A stretch of 56,614 bases of DNA from positions 1 to 56,614 of the forward strand of contig CALHXW010000078.1 in NCBI GenBank assembly GCA_938040325.1, given 5' to 3'. The notes below the pieces were generated by a model, which did no database searches, was not told the origin of the DNA, and worked only from the letters and a program-made list of their open reading frames with translations. Shown here in pieces: positions 48,201 through 56,436 of this stretch. Made by a program: the position numbers and the translations under genes. Positions within the stretch are counted from its first letter, which is position 1; every line of letters begins with the position of its first letter. Source of the stretch: an uncultured bacterium. Its GTDB lineage: Bacteria > Myxococcota_A > UBA9042 > PHBI01.

Positions 48201-49998
48201 GACCGATCCGCTCGACGCGGGCGACAACCCCACCGCCAACGGCGAAGACCTCGATGGGGACCGTCGCTGTGACCTCGTCGACAATGACGACGACGGCGAT
48301 GGCTGGACCGACGACGAAGAGCTCGCATGCGGCACCGACGCCCTGGACGGGGCTTCTGAGCCAGCCGACTGCGACAATGACGGCGACTGCGATGCTGTGG
48401 ATGTCGATGACGATGGCGACAACGTCAACGACGCCGTCGAGCAGCTCTGCGGGACCAACATCTGCGACATCACCGACGTGCCCAGCCCGGCCGACGCTCA
48501 GGACCCCGACAACGACCAGATCCCCAGCTGTGTCGACGACGACGACGACGGCGATGGACTCAGTGACGTGTTGGAGGCCGTCTGGGGAACCGATCCGCTC
48601 GACGAGGACACTGACGACGATGGACTCTTGGATGGCGACGAGGACGCTGACCTCGACGGTGAGCTCGACCCGACCGAGACATCGCCGCTGCAGAAAGACA
48701 CCGACGGCGACGGACTCAGCGACTTCATCGAGGTCACCGCATGCTACTTGGGCGCGCCGGACGCGTGCGAACCGTCGGAGGGCTACACCCAGGACACCGA
48801 CGGCGACGGACTCAGCGACCGGATCGAAGACGATAACCGCAACGGGCTCGTGGATGCCGGCGAGACGAACCCGCTCGTTGTCGACACGGATGACGACGGC
48901 TTTGACGACAGCGAAGAAGCACTCTGCAACACCGACGGCACCGATCCCGACAGTCAACCTGTGGACCTGAACGGTGACGACCTCTGCGACGGTGGTCAGG
49001 AAGACACCGACGGCGACGGCGTACCGGACGCCGTCGAGGAGTACTGCGGCTATGGCGCGTTCGACGCTCAAGACACGCCGCCGCTGATGGACCTCGAGGA
49101 TCTCGACGGAGACGGCGCCATCAACTGCGTCGACGCCGACGACGACGATGACGGCATCGAAGACGACGACGAGATCCACTGCCAGCGGGACCACCGTGAC
49201 GCAAGCGACACCCCAACCCTCGATGACATCGAAGACTACGACGGCGACGCCCTCTTCAACTGCGTCGACAACGATGACGACAACGACGGGATCAGCGACG
49301 TGGCCGAGCAGCTTGGCGGCACCGACCCCTACGACAGCGACAGCGACGACGACGGACTGACCGACGGACGCGAGGTCAGCCTCGAGGGCACCGACCCGCT
49401 CGACTTCGACAGCGACGACGACGGGGTGTCTGACGGCGTTGAGGTCGGCGTGTTCACTGCCGACCGTGACTCGGATCCGGCTGTCTTCGTGCCTGATGAC
49501 GACCCGTCCAACACAACGTTGCCCAACAATCCCGACACGGACGGTGACGGCGTGCTCGACGGTGAGGAAGACGCCAACGGCAACGGACGTATCGATGACG
49601 GCGAAGGCAACCCGAACGACCCGACCGACGGGCTTGCCGACACCGACGGCGACAAGGTTCCGGACCGCCTTGAGATCTTGGTGCATGGAACCGATCCGAA
49701 CGACATCGACTCCGACGACGATGGGCTCGACGACAACCTCGAGATCAACGTGCACTTCACCGATCCCCTCAACGCCGACACCGACGGTGGCGGTATCGAT
49801 GACGGACAGGAGCTCGCCAACGCGACCGATCCCAACAGCGGCAGCGATGACTTCTCGGTCGCCGAGCTCAGCGGGGACACGGTCTTTGGATGCCGCGGCA
49901 CGACCGGGCATCAAGGACTCTGGTGGCTGCTTGCGCTCGGCCTCATCGGGGCGCTCGCTCGGCGACAACGACGCCGCGCGACTCACGGGAGCCGCTAA
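42241..49998 (+). CDS. Giant modular surface protein with EGF/DUF4215 head and sorting tail
   Basis: The 2585-residue product starts at GTG 42241, overlapping the previous stop by 4 nt, so its translation is coupled to the first giant. Signal peptide: basic n-region (RLSVRANVKRWGQR), hydrophobic AAVSVVALVGVVAV, cleavage after AHA near residue 38. Then EGF-like cysteines (40-120); five DUF4215 repeats (about 125-320, CGDG...CDDGN); beta-sandwich modules from about 320, 595 and 873 separated by MopE-like motifs; a lamin-tail domain (1197-1385); a Cys-paired module (about 1533); a TSP3-like Asp array (1690-2540); and LSGDTVFGC (Cys2551), a membrane segment and RRQRRR. From the first sandwich module onward it is a paralogue of the other two giants. 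Probably cell-surface; partner and ligand unknown. Confidence 0.92.
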   Translation: MSVRLSVRANVKRWGQRAAVSVVALVGVVAVSTGVAHATCAAPCGANETCVEDPVGTFTCECVAGMYGPTCASSCPGTAANPCGFGVCNDGRTGDGVCTCAAGYYIDAGGTLVTSGPDVCQETVCGDNNTASAVETCDDGNNALDDACPSGPTGSCLTATCGDGFVWTTAGGNEECDDAAANSDTLADACRTDCTNPRCGDGVEDTGEMCDDGNTSDSDDCPTNCQPSACGDGFLHQTDEGCDDGNQDNHDGCPDGVGGTCQVRSCGDGFVDLTLGPDGLPAEECDDNNSSDGDGCDSSCRLEPGYTCGGIAPTLCSLDCGTLFDFTTGPFNWRPRTGTNSLAHGAMTGGTTGFETALNDVIDFSPATYAIASTVAFPTLANVGEPRLELTYTLDVNDTGGSDCLRVFISTTGTPTSADEVFEDCVSTTSGTESTAIDVSAFAGTTAVVTVELVAGSSAVGRTGLQLSGVAVGGDADGDSVLDYKGLACGDGCVDGDMDGSGTAWSRDASTCGDGRIDDCDDSSALAEVGNTEVCDNGVDDDCNGGADAADSFCFEDCSNGIDDGGNGLVDCDDPFCDGTAFDPAVVDPFCADPCEEQWSFIYGPGPWIAETIGGTSIWNRPSGDPSESAWQTELPLTTNRYVGRFHLTNIPFGDATVVGPAPAVEVEFLHQGDAASRDVLAVCVNDTACEGNQANINVIADSPSTTWQKVTVDLSAFLGDPTITLTILYDTFEGNVPMTVGASVRSIRLFSDVDGDGFSERGVAGCDPCYDADNDFYGDPASPDLTACLAFGPDPANPLSDCDDTDINVSPVNATELNCSNGKDDDCDGLVDAFDAADCGAEDCANGVDDNGDGNIDCADPICAGSLACGECSFGYDFVVGEPTNGTDTGASGAWLSTGRVDDPTPPTDRIVFQYGTSTTHNANGWDTRLNADVDAATAGSWRTQGWLTRTIDVPPTMPEPRLDLRYFLEGADGTTTLGVCFNVATTTCNAGQPGNFAWFTTSNTVPTGGAASPVVNDMFNDGYYDHALIPIPKNANDVVIVYDTVDAAGASLNAPGVFIERLVVRSDIDLDGLPENVAGACDTCVDRDGDGRGDPSVVATDLISCPVADVVDCDDEDASVYPRPAEMDSVARDLCYVATDMPVDKDNDCDGLVDGQDPDCIICGNGRIETGETCDDSNTMSNDGCSATCQVEAGSLYVTELHLAVVFGNTGEQWLELYNASNININVRDVNLALANGSGQSASFALGDTSCTVHSTFTIVSGGYYVISFGAPNQSDFAQTADIDATCTLPLANGGDTLTLTQETGGNVQQVDQVDFTSWSCLTQNAVRQLPTGPLRGRSMMLRDPTNSNSAVNDDVSRWCLAGPTDTYSSTGAHLGSPRGPGACSELICDGVDDDCNGITDEGLTDTDMDGVCDAQDCEPTIDTCSTGPSCTNDDDGDGRVDCSDACTDNDGDGYGSPGLADSPGNPLACAGFEDLICDTNVLAFPGNPEFDPSLGANQDFKCTNGLDDDCSGLSDCLDPGCASRDVCEAETCARAVPLACGDIVEVRPLSDDFDACIAGAASGGADAVYSFTSPSNGEVTFIQTNLGTKRFGIELATSCSETSCTDVVETANTGCVSGGRLDATVVGGQTYFVRLQHVGSECSQGSGGLGELVVSCAEACDGLGIDEDADGDADCADTDCIASAACADSDFDNDGVSNGDELICGTDPLVAGEQPTDDAFLDPDLDLMLNCVDLDDDNDGASDTTELANCANPTSKNDPMAHPELDICGMAASPCGDPAPEECDLAQVDANCNGQFDTTEAVCGVREDNCGDNIDNDSDSDVDCFDEDCVLDPFCQFTDFDQDGSLNITELFCLTDPLDGSSFPSPPQLSQDPDEDDIPNCADDDDDNDSFTDTEEIICGSSPLDAASTPTDTDGDGQCDNVDLDDDNDLVTDEAEVLCASDPLDATSLPTDPEHDNDGDGQCNEIDVDDDGDSWFDFQEAECQTDPLDAGDNPTANGEDLDGDRRCDLVDNDDDGDGWTDDEELACGTDALDGASEPADCDNDGDCDAVDVDDDGDNVNDAVEQLCGTNICDITDVPSPADAQDPDNDQIPSCVDDDDDGDGLSDVLEAVWGTDPLDEDTDDDGLLDGDEDADLDGELDPTETSPLQKDTDGDGLSDFIEVTACYLGAPDACEPSEGYTQDTDGDGLSDRIEDDNRNGLVDAGETNPLVVDTDDDGFDDSEEALCNTDGTDPDSQPVDLNGDDLCDGGQEDTDGDGVPDAVEEYCGYGAFDAQDTPPLMDLEDLDGDGAINCVDADDDDDGIEDDDEIHCQRDHRDASDTPTLDDIEDYDGDALFNCVDNDDDNDGISDVAEQLGGTDPYDSDSDDDGLTDGREVSLEGTDPLDFDSDDDGVSDGVEVGVFTADRDSDPAVFVPDDDPSNTTLPNNPDTDGDGVLDGEEDANGNGRIDDGEGNPNDPTDGLADTDGDKVPDRLEILVHGTDPNDIDSDDDGLDDNLEINVHFTDPLNADTDGGGIDDGQELANATDPNSGSDDFSVAELSGDTVFGCRGTTGHQGLWWLLALGLIGALARRQRRRATHGSR

Positions 49999-50065
49999 CG
50001 ACTGGACAGCCGAGCACCGTCGCTCGGGGACAGGGAAGAAACCGAGCGCTAGCCCACGGCCACAA

Positions 50066-50086
50066 AGCGCTGGCCGCGCTTCAGCG
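50066..50086. terminator. Weak hairpin between convergent genes
   Basis: GCGCTG and CAGCGC form a short inverted repeat with a 9-base loop in the 196 bp between the ends of the second giant gene (+) and the DEAD-box helicase gene (-). There is no T-run on either strand, so an intrinsic terminator is uncertain. Nothing else was seen in this gap. Confidence 0.2.
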
Positions 50087-50194
50087 CGTCCTCTTGGACG
50101 AAGACTCCGATGGCCCGGCACGAGCTGCTCCGCGCGAGACCGCGGAGCGAGCACCAGTCACCAGGTTGTCTTAGCCATTAGCCTCTTCGGTGCT

Positions 50195-51526
<1,332 letters not shown>

Positions 51527-51599
51527 GCCCTTCCTTAGTAGGGCAGACGTTTGTCACGAGGAGGCGCAAAACTCAAGTGAACCCAGTCTGAACGCGCGT

Positions 51600-52715
51600 C
51601 TAGACGCCATCGTCGAGCCCAAGGACTCTTGCCTTCGCTGCGGCGTATTCCGCGTCGGTCAGCGCACCGGCCTCAAAGAGCACGAAGAGCCGCTCGAGCG
51701 CATCGGGAACCGACAGCGCCGCGAAGTTCGTTGGCGGCCGCTCGCGCGCACCGTCGGTCACCAACAGCTCAGGCGCGGCCGTCGCCTGCAACGTCGCAGC
51801 TACTTCTCGGCTGGCCTCCGCCTGACCGGCGGCGTCGCTGGTCTCAGGCAGACCAACATCCCAGACAGCGTCATCGTCGTACGGGTCGTCGTGAGCGGCC
51901 CAGGGCACGACGTCACTGGCGACAAAGAACGCCTTGCCCTCTTCGCCACGCATCCGGCCGCTCGGGTCAGGGCTTGGCTCGTGCGAGGCATGATGCGGTT
52001 CGGCGAGCCCGAGCGCGCCAGGGTGCAGCAGCGCGCCTGGCCGCGTGTAGAAGACGTGTGGCGCGTTTGGTCCGCTAACCACGGGCAGCGCGTAGGCTCG
52101 CGACACGCTGCGAGCCGTGGGATCGAAGCCAGCAGCGCGCGCGCCAGCCCAGTCAAACACCCGGTCGTAGTCGCGAGCAGCGACAAGATGCGCGAAGGGC
52201 AGCACAAGCCTGAACTTGTGGCGCTCAGCAGTGTGGGACCACGTCGTGTGGACAACATGGAACGTGTCGCGCCAGTCGGACGACGCCTCCTCAAGCGTCA
52301 CATCCCCGTCGTAGTCGAGGACCATCGCAGACAGCGCCTCAACTTCGTCGTTGTGACGCTCAGCCCCGTCGGGATAGAGCGTCGGCGACCAGATCCGGAG
52401 GTCCCGCTTCGCTGCGCGCTCGGCATCCTTTCGTAGCTCGCGCGCCCGCTGCTCAGCCGCCTCAGCTCCGCCCTCACGACCGGCCTGAGCAATGGCCTTA
52501 CCGAAAGGCCCAGCACTCGTCCGACCGGTCGAGTACGCATCCCACGCCGCGTCAACCCGCGCGAGCTCGCGCGCGATCCGGCGGGCCAGGTCGGGTCGAA
52601 GCTGAAAACGTCGAAGCGCTTCAATGAGCTCAGCCAACGTCAACGCGTCACGCTGCGGGCTCAGGTCAAACACCCTCCCGTAGGTCGCGACAGCGAAACG
52701 CAGCTCGTCGCTCAT
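51600..52715 (-). CDS. Archaeo-eukaryotic-primase-like protein with C-terminal SHOCT domain
   Basis: The 371-residue product has a central segment resembling the catalytic core of AEP-type replication primases. AMVLDYDGD places acidic residues at 134, 136 and 138; HTTWSHTAERHKFRLVLPF carries Ser160-His161 and Phe168-Arg169; DPTARSVSRAYALP carries Asp198 and Arg206. This DxD ... SHT ... R order is seen in plasmid and phage primases that read YTTFSHT...RxVLPL. Residues about 336-371 match the SHOCT motif (LFVLFEAGALTDAEYAAAKARVL), usually an oligomerisation or interaction tail. No helicase domain is attached. The ATG overlaps the stop of the upstream IscA-like gene by 4 nt. Assignment to the primase fold is from motif pattern, not alignment; nucleic-acid synthesis is unproven. 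Confidence 0.6.
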   Translation of the reverse strand: MSDELRFAVATYGRVFDLSPQRDALTLAELIEALRRFQLRPDLARRIARELARVDAAWDAYSTGRTSAGPFGKAIAQAGREGGAEAAEQRARELRKDAERAAKRDLRIWSPTLYPDGAERHNDEVEALSAMVLDYDGDVTLEEASSDWRDTFHVVHTTWSHTAERHKFRLVLPFAHLVAARDYDRVFDWAGARAAGFDPTARSVSRAYALPVVSGPNAPHVFYTRPGALLHPGALGLAEPHHASHEPSPDPSGRMRGEEGKAFFVASDVVPWAAHDDPYDDDAVWDVGLPETSDAAGQAEASREVAATLQATAAPELLVTDGARERPPTNFAALSVPDALERLFVLFEAGALTDAEYAAAKARVLGLDDGV

Positions 52716-53032
52716 CGACTCACAAGTCCGAAGCCACCGCGACGGGCGTCGATCGCCAGCCCGTCGAGCGCTGCATGGGTCGAATCGTCCAAAAAGACCC
52801 GCAGCCCATCGACGATGACGACGGTATCGGTTCGCAGCGGGTCCGGCTCGAAGCTGATCTCTAGCTCGCCCGCTTGAGCACCGCTCATCCGAGGTCGAGC
52901 AAAGGGATCGGCGTTTTCGCCGACCACGCGGACGCGCACCCCGTAACCGCGAAGACCGTTGCCAAAGAGGGTGTCGCGCACCAAGTCGCGCGCGGCTTCC
53001 GTCAGGAGGTTGTCGTCATGCAGATGCGTCAT
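52712..53032 (-). CDS. Degenerate IscA/HesB-like small protein
   Basis: The 106-residue product (start ATG 53032) resembles A-type iron-sulfur carriers in layout: an N-terminal helix region (LLTEAARDLVRDTLF), then GYGVRVRV, then the C-terminal VDGLRVFLDDSTHAALDGLAID and GGFGLV. In IscA/HesB proteins the last part carries a Cys-Gly-Cys; here the whole protein has no cysteine, so it cannot hold a cluster in the normal way. It may be a structural or regulatory relative. A longer form from 53104 is open but includes an unlikely N-terminus. It is the first gene of a pair with the primase-like gene, with a 4-nt overlap, and is divergent from the hybrid kinase gene. Confidence 0.6.
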   Translation of the reverse strand: MTHLHDDNLLTEAARDLVRDTLFGNGLRGYGVRVRVVGENADPFARPRMSGAQAGELEISFEPDPLRTDTVVIVDGLRVFLDDSTHAALDGLAIDARRGGFGLVSR

Positions 53033-53126
53033 CTCTACATGGTAAGTCGCGACGCCGAGGCGGCAAGCATTCCGGCCGAAAAGTGACCACCGGAGACAAA
53101 TCACGACAACCAGAAGCAGCCGCGCG

Positions 53127-53156
53127 TTGCGTGGGACTGCACGATGGTTCTACTCT
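53127..53156 (+). promoter_or_regulatory. Putative promoter of the hybrid kinase gene
   Basis: TTGCGT (53127-53132) and TACTCT (53151-53156) are 18 bases apart, the same boxes and spacing as at 29579-29608 before the giant operon. Transcription would start around 53163, just upstream of GTG 53181, which fits that start better than TTG 53127. The site lies in the divergent gap next to the IscA-like/primase-like pair. Confidence 0.35.
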
Positions 53157-53180
53157 CGGCCCGCGCTCACCAACGATGGA

Positions 53181-55706
53181 GTGTTCTTGCCCCCGCACAG
53201 CGACCAGTCCGCAACCACTCGAACACCGTCGGCGTCACCGCACGCGCCAGCGACGCAGCTCGTGGCGGCGCTCTCAGTCACCGGCATGGTTGGCACGTTC
53301 GCTGGAATCGCTGCGATGCTCGCCATCGGTGCCCCGCTTGTGGCCCTCTATCCTCTGCTGGCGCTGCTCCTTGTCGTTGGAGCCGGCTATGTCCTAGCGT
53401 CGCGCAGCAAGCTGCCGCTCGCGTCTCTGGCGACGATTCGCTCGCTTGGCCTGCTTGGGGTTGCGGTCATGTACCCCGCGTCCTCGGGCCTCCCGTGGCT
53501 GCTCGTGCCGCTGATACTGCTGCCCTACCTCGACCCGCGGGATGACACGGACTCCGTCAACCCGGCCGCCGCCCTCGCTGCGACCGTGCTCCTGCTACTG
53601 ACGATCGTCGTGCCGCTCGAGATCGTCGCCCCTCTGTTGCCAGCCTCGGTCGCGTCGCAAGGCGTCCCCGGCGTCGTCGTCTGGCTGATGGTCGATGCGT
53701 TCTGGATCGGGCGGTACGTGCGAAGAACCAACGTGCGCTCGGAGACCCGCCAAGAAGCGGTGACCCGGCTCGAAGCCATTGTCTCGGGTCTGCCAGAGAA
53801 GATCGTCGGGCTCGACGCCACCGGACGCGTCAGCACCAAGGTTCGCTTCGACGGCCTCGAGATTGGTCGGCCGATCGGCGAGTGGTTTGACCTGAGCTGC
53901 CGCGAGAACATCGCCCTGCTCTTCGCCGGTGCAGGCCCCATCACCGAGCCGCGGGAAGTGGACGCGTGGCGGGTCGATGACACCGACAGGCAGCGCCGTT
54001 GGTACACGGTTCGCGTGGTGCCCTTTGGCGGAGAGACGCCGCTGCTCGCGACGTTCACAGACGTGACGGAGCGCAAGCACGTCGAGGCCGCCCTCCGGCG
54101 TGCGAAGGAGGAGGCGGAGGCAGCCACGCGCACCAAGAGCGCGTTCCTCGCCAACATGAGCCACGAGATCCGCACCCCGATGGCAGCGATCCTCGGCTAC
54201 ACCGACCTGCTGCTCACGCCCGATGCCGACGTGAAACAGACCATCGAGTGGGTGCAGACGATCCGCCGCAACGGTGAGCACCTGCTCTCGCTGCTCAACG
54301 ACATCCTCGACATCTCCAAGATCGAGGCCGGAAAGCTCGAGGTCGAAAACATCCCCTGCTCGGTCGTGCAGATCGTCAGCGAGGTGGACGCGCTGATGGC
54401 ACCGAAGGCGATGTCGAAGGGCCTTAAGCTCAAGACCGAGTACCAGACCGACGTCCCGCATTCCATCACGACCGACCCGACGCGACTTCGCCAGATCTTG
54501 CTGAACCTGCTTGGCAACGCGGTGAAGTTCACCAAGCGCGGACGCGTCAAGCTCACGATCGCGACGCGTACCCGTTCCGATAACTCCACCGCGATCTTCT
54601 TTCAGGTCAGCGACACCGGCATCGGCATCGCTGAGGAGCGACTCAACGCCCTGTTCATGCCCTTCGTTCAGGCCGACACGGCCACCACGCGAAAGTTCGG
54701 CGGCAGCGGCCTGGGACTGGCGATCTCGTCGCGGCTCGCCGACCTCATGAACGGACGCATCGACGCCGCAAGCGACGTCGGCAAGGGCTCAACCTTCACG
54801 ATGTCGCTCGAGCTTGGCGATGCCGCGAGTCTCCAGATGGTCGACCCTGCCACAGTCCACGTGGCGAAGTCGGCCGAGCTCGACCAGCTCTTTGTCGAAG
54901 ACCGAATCCTCGAGCGAGCCCGCATCTTGGTGGCAGAAGACGGTCGCGACAACCAGCGCCTGATCGCTTTCCACCTGCGCCGGACCGGCGCTGACGTCTC
55001 GATCGCCAACGACGGCGAAGAGGCTCAGCAAAAGGCATCCTCGGCCCGCGCGGACGGTCGCCCCTTCGATCTCATCCTCATGGACATGCAGATGCCGAAG
55101 CTCGATGGCTACAGCGCCACGCGCCGGCTCCGAAGCCATGGCCACACCGAACCGATCATTGCGCTGACGGCCCATGCGATGGTCGGCGACCGTGAGCGCT
55201 GCACTCGCGCTGGCTGTAACGACTACCTGTCCAAGCCCTTCAAGGGCAACGACCTCGTCGAGCTTGCTGTTCGGCACGTGCACAGCCACCGAACCGGCAC
55301 CCACCCGGGCTTGGTCGTGCCGCGGCTGACCAAACCGGCCGTGGACCTCGCCCGCTCGTCGCGCACGCGCCCGCCCGGCGCCGCGACGATTGGCGACGAC
55401 ACCCTTGCAACCGTGCTCGAGCAGCTCTCGCAGAGCTTTCTCGGTGGCGTGCGAGACCGCATCACCGCACTTCGCGCGGCCAGCAAGGCCAAGGACGTCG
55501 CTGACCTCAAGGTCCTCGCGCACAAGCTCAAGGGTGCCGGCGGAAGCTACGGCTTCCCCGAGATCTCCGAGAGCGCCGACCTCATCGAGCGCGTGATTGC
55601 CTCAGGCGACCTCAACGCTCCACTCAGCGCAGCCATCGACGAGCTTGAGCGGGTCTACCTTGCCGCCCAACAGGCCCGCCAGCCCAGCACCGCTGAGGCC
55701 GGCTGA
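53181..55706 (+). CDS. Membrane-bound hybrid histidine kinase (HisKA, HATPase, REC, Hpt)
   Basis: GTG 53181 (841 aa) is preferred because a promoter-like pair occupies 53127-53156; TTG 53127 would add 18 residues. About six hydrophobic segments (residues 27-185) form an unrecognised membrane sensor region, followed by a PAS-like segment (about 205-310). Then come HisKA with His328 in FLANMSHEIRTPM, an HATPase domain with NLLGNAVKF, DTGIGI and GGSGLGLAI (about 428-546), a REC domain (about 578-700) with acidic EDGRDN and phospho-acceptor Asp635 (LILMDMQMP), and an Hpt domain with His781 (LAHKLKGAGGSYGF). This is a complete His-Asp-His phosphorelay in one chain, expected to pass phosphate to a separate response regulator not encoded nearby. 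The signal is unknown. The Nudix gene follows by 51 nt. Confidence 0.93.
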   Translation: MFLPPHSDQSATTRTPSASPHAPATQLVAALSVTGMVGTFAGIAAMLAIGAPLVALYPLLALLLVVGAGYVLASRSKLPLASLATIRSLGLLGVAVMYPASSGLPWLLVPLILLPYLDPRDDTDSVNPAAALAATVLLLLTIVVPLEIVAPLLPASVASQGVPGVVVWLMVDAFWIGRYVRRTNVRSETRQEAVTRLEAIVSGLPEKIVGLDATGRVSTKVRFDGLEIGRPIGEWFDLSCRENIALLFAGAGPITEPREVDAWRVDDTDRQRRWYTVRVVPFGGETPLLATFTDVTERKHVEAALRRAKEEAEAATRTKSAFLANMSHEIRTPMAAILGYTDLLLTPDADVKQTIEWVQTIRRNGEHLLSLLNDILDISKIEAGKLEVENIPCSVVQIVSEVDALMAPKAMSKGLKLKTEYQTDVPHSITTDPTRLRQILLNLLGNAVKFTKRGRVKLTIATRTRSDNSTAIFFQVSDTGIGIAEERLNALFMPFVQADTATTRKFGGSGLGLAISSRLADLMNGRIDAASDVGKGSTFTMSLELGDAASLQMVDPATVHVAKSAELDQLFVEDRILERARILVAEDGRDNQRLIAFHLRRTGADVSIANDGEEAQQKASSARADGRPFDLILMDMQMPKLDGYSATRRLRSHGHTEPIIALTAHAMVGDRERCTRAGCNDYLSKPFKGNDLVELAVRHVHSHRTGTHPGLVVPRLTKPAVDLARSSRTRPPGAATIGDDTLATVLEQLSQSFLGGVRDRITALRAASKAKDVADLKVLAHKLKGAGGSYGFPEISESADLIERVIASGDLNAPLSAAIDELERVYLAAQQARQPSTAEAG

Positions 55707-55757
55707 GCGACTCGACCTCTCGCTGCCACGGCCCCGACCGAAGACCTAAGGAACGAT

Positions 55758-56288
55758 ATGGCGACCACCCTGTATGCAGCGACCCACACACGCCTTTGCG
55801 CGACCGAGTCAGGCTGGGAGTACGTCGAGCGGACCAACGCATCGGGGATCGTCCTCATCGTTGCGCTGACGCCCGACGACAAGCTCTTGCTCGTCGAGCA
55901 GGAGCGCCCGCCTGTGGGTGCACGCGTCATCGAGCTACCGGCCGGGCTGGCCGGCGACATCCCTGGCAGCGAGGATGAAGCCCTCGCGCTCGCAGCGGCC
56001 CGCGAGCTCGAAGAAGAGACAGGCTACCGGGCGGCAACGATCGACTACGTGACCGAGGGGCCGCTGTCGGCTGGCCTGACGACCGAGGTGGTCACCCTCT
56101 TCCGCGGCCGTGGCTTGGAGCGCGTCGGGCCCGGCGGCGGTGACGCCTCCGAAGACATTGTGGTCCACGAGGTGCCTGTCGCTGATGTGCCTGCGTTTCT
56201 GGCCGAGGCCCGATCACGCGGCACGATGGCCGATCCAAAGATCTACGCCGCGCTCTACTTCCTGCAGAACCCGCCACCACCGCGCTGA
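55758..56288 (+). CDS. Nudix hydrolase, ADP-ribose pyrophosphatase-like
   Basis: The 176-residue product carries a Nudix box: EALALAAARELEEETGY supplies the E-x7-R-E-x2-E-E-x-G part, with the leading Gly shifted by two residues. Upstream, VLIVALTPDDKLLLVEQERPP and VIELPAGLAGD fit ADP-ribose/ADP-sugar pyrophosphatase-type Nudix enzymes, where VEQxRxP and ELPAG are conserved. It would hydrolyse a nucleoside diphosphate linked to another moiety using Mg2+ or Mn2+; the substrate is not determined. ATG 55758 has AAGGAA 7 nt upstream. It is soluble and cytoplasmic, and may be co-transcribed with the hybrid kinase gene 51 nt upstream. Confidence 0.92.
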   Translation: MATTLYAATHTRLCATESGWEYVERTNASGIVLIVALTPDDKLLLVEQERPPVGARVIELPAGLAGDIPGSEDEALALAAARELEEETGYRAATIDYVTEGPLSAGLTTEVVTLFRGRGLERVGPGGGDASEDIVVHEVPVADVPAFLAEARSRGTMADPKIYAALYFLQNPPPPR

Positions 56289-56436
56289 GCGTCCGAGCGC
56301 AACCGGCACCGCTCCGGACGTTTGGCTGCGAACGAGCCGGACGGGACGCAGCAGTGCTCAGAGAATGCGGCCCCTGGGGCGATAGGAGCTGCTCTGCTTG
56401 CGTGCTCAGAGCCGAGCGCTCAGAGCCGAGTGCTCT
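56289..56436. other. Intergenic stretch with short tandem repeats
   Basis: No gene is seen here. A 14-base unit, GCTCAGAGCCGAG plus C or T, occurs twice in tandem at about 56404-56431. An isolated partial copy of the left arm of element B (GAATGCGG..CCTGGG.CG) lies near 56361-56380. This looks like decayed repeat sequence leading into the palindrome that follows. Confidence 0.4.
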
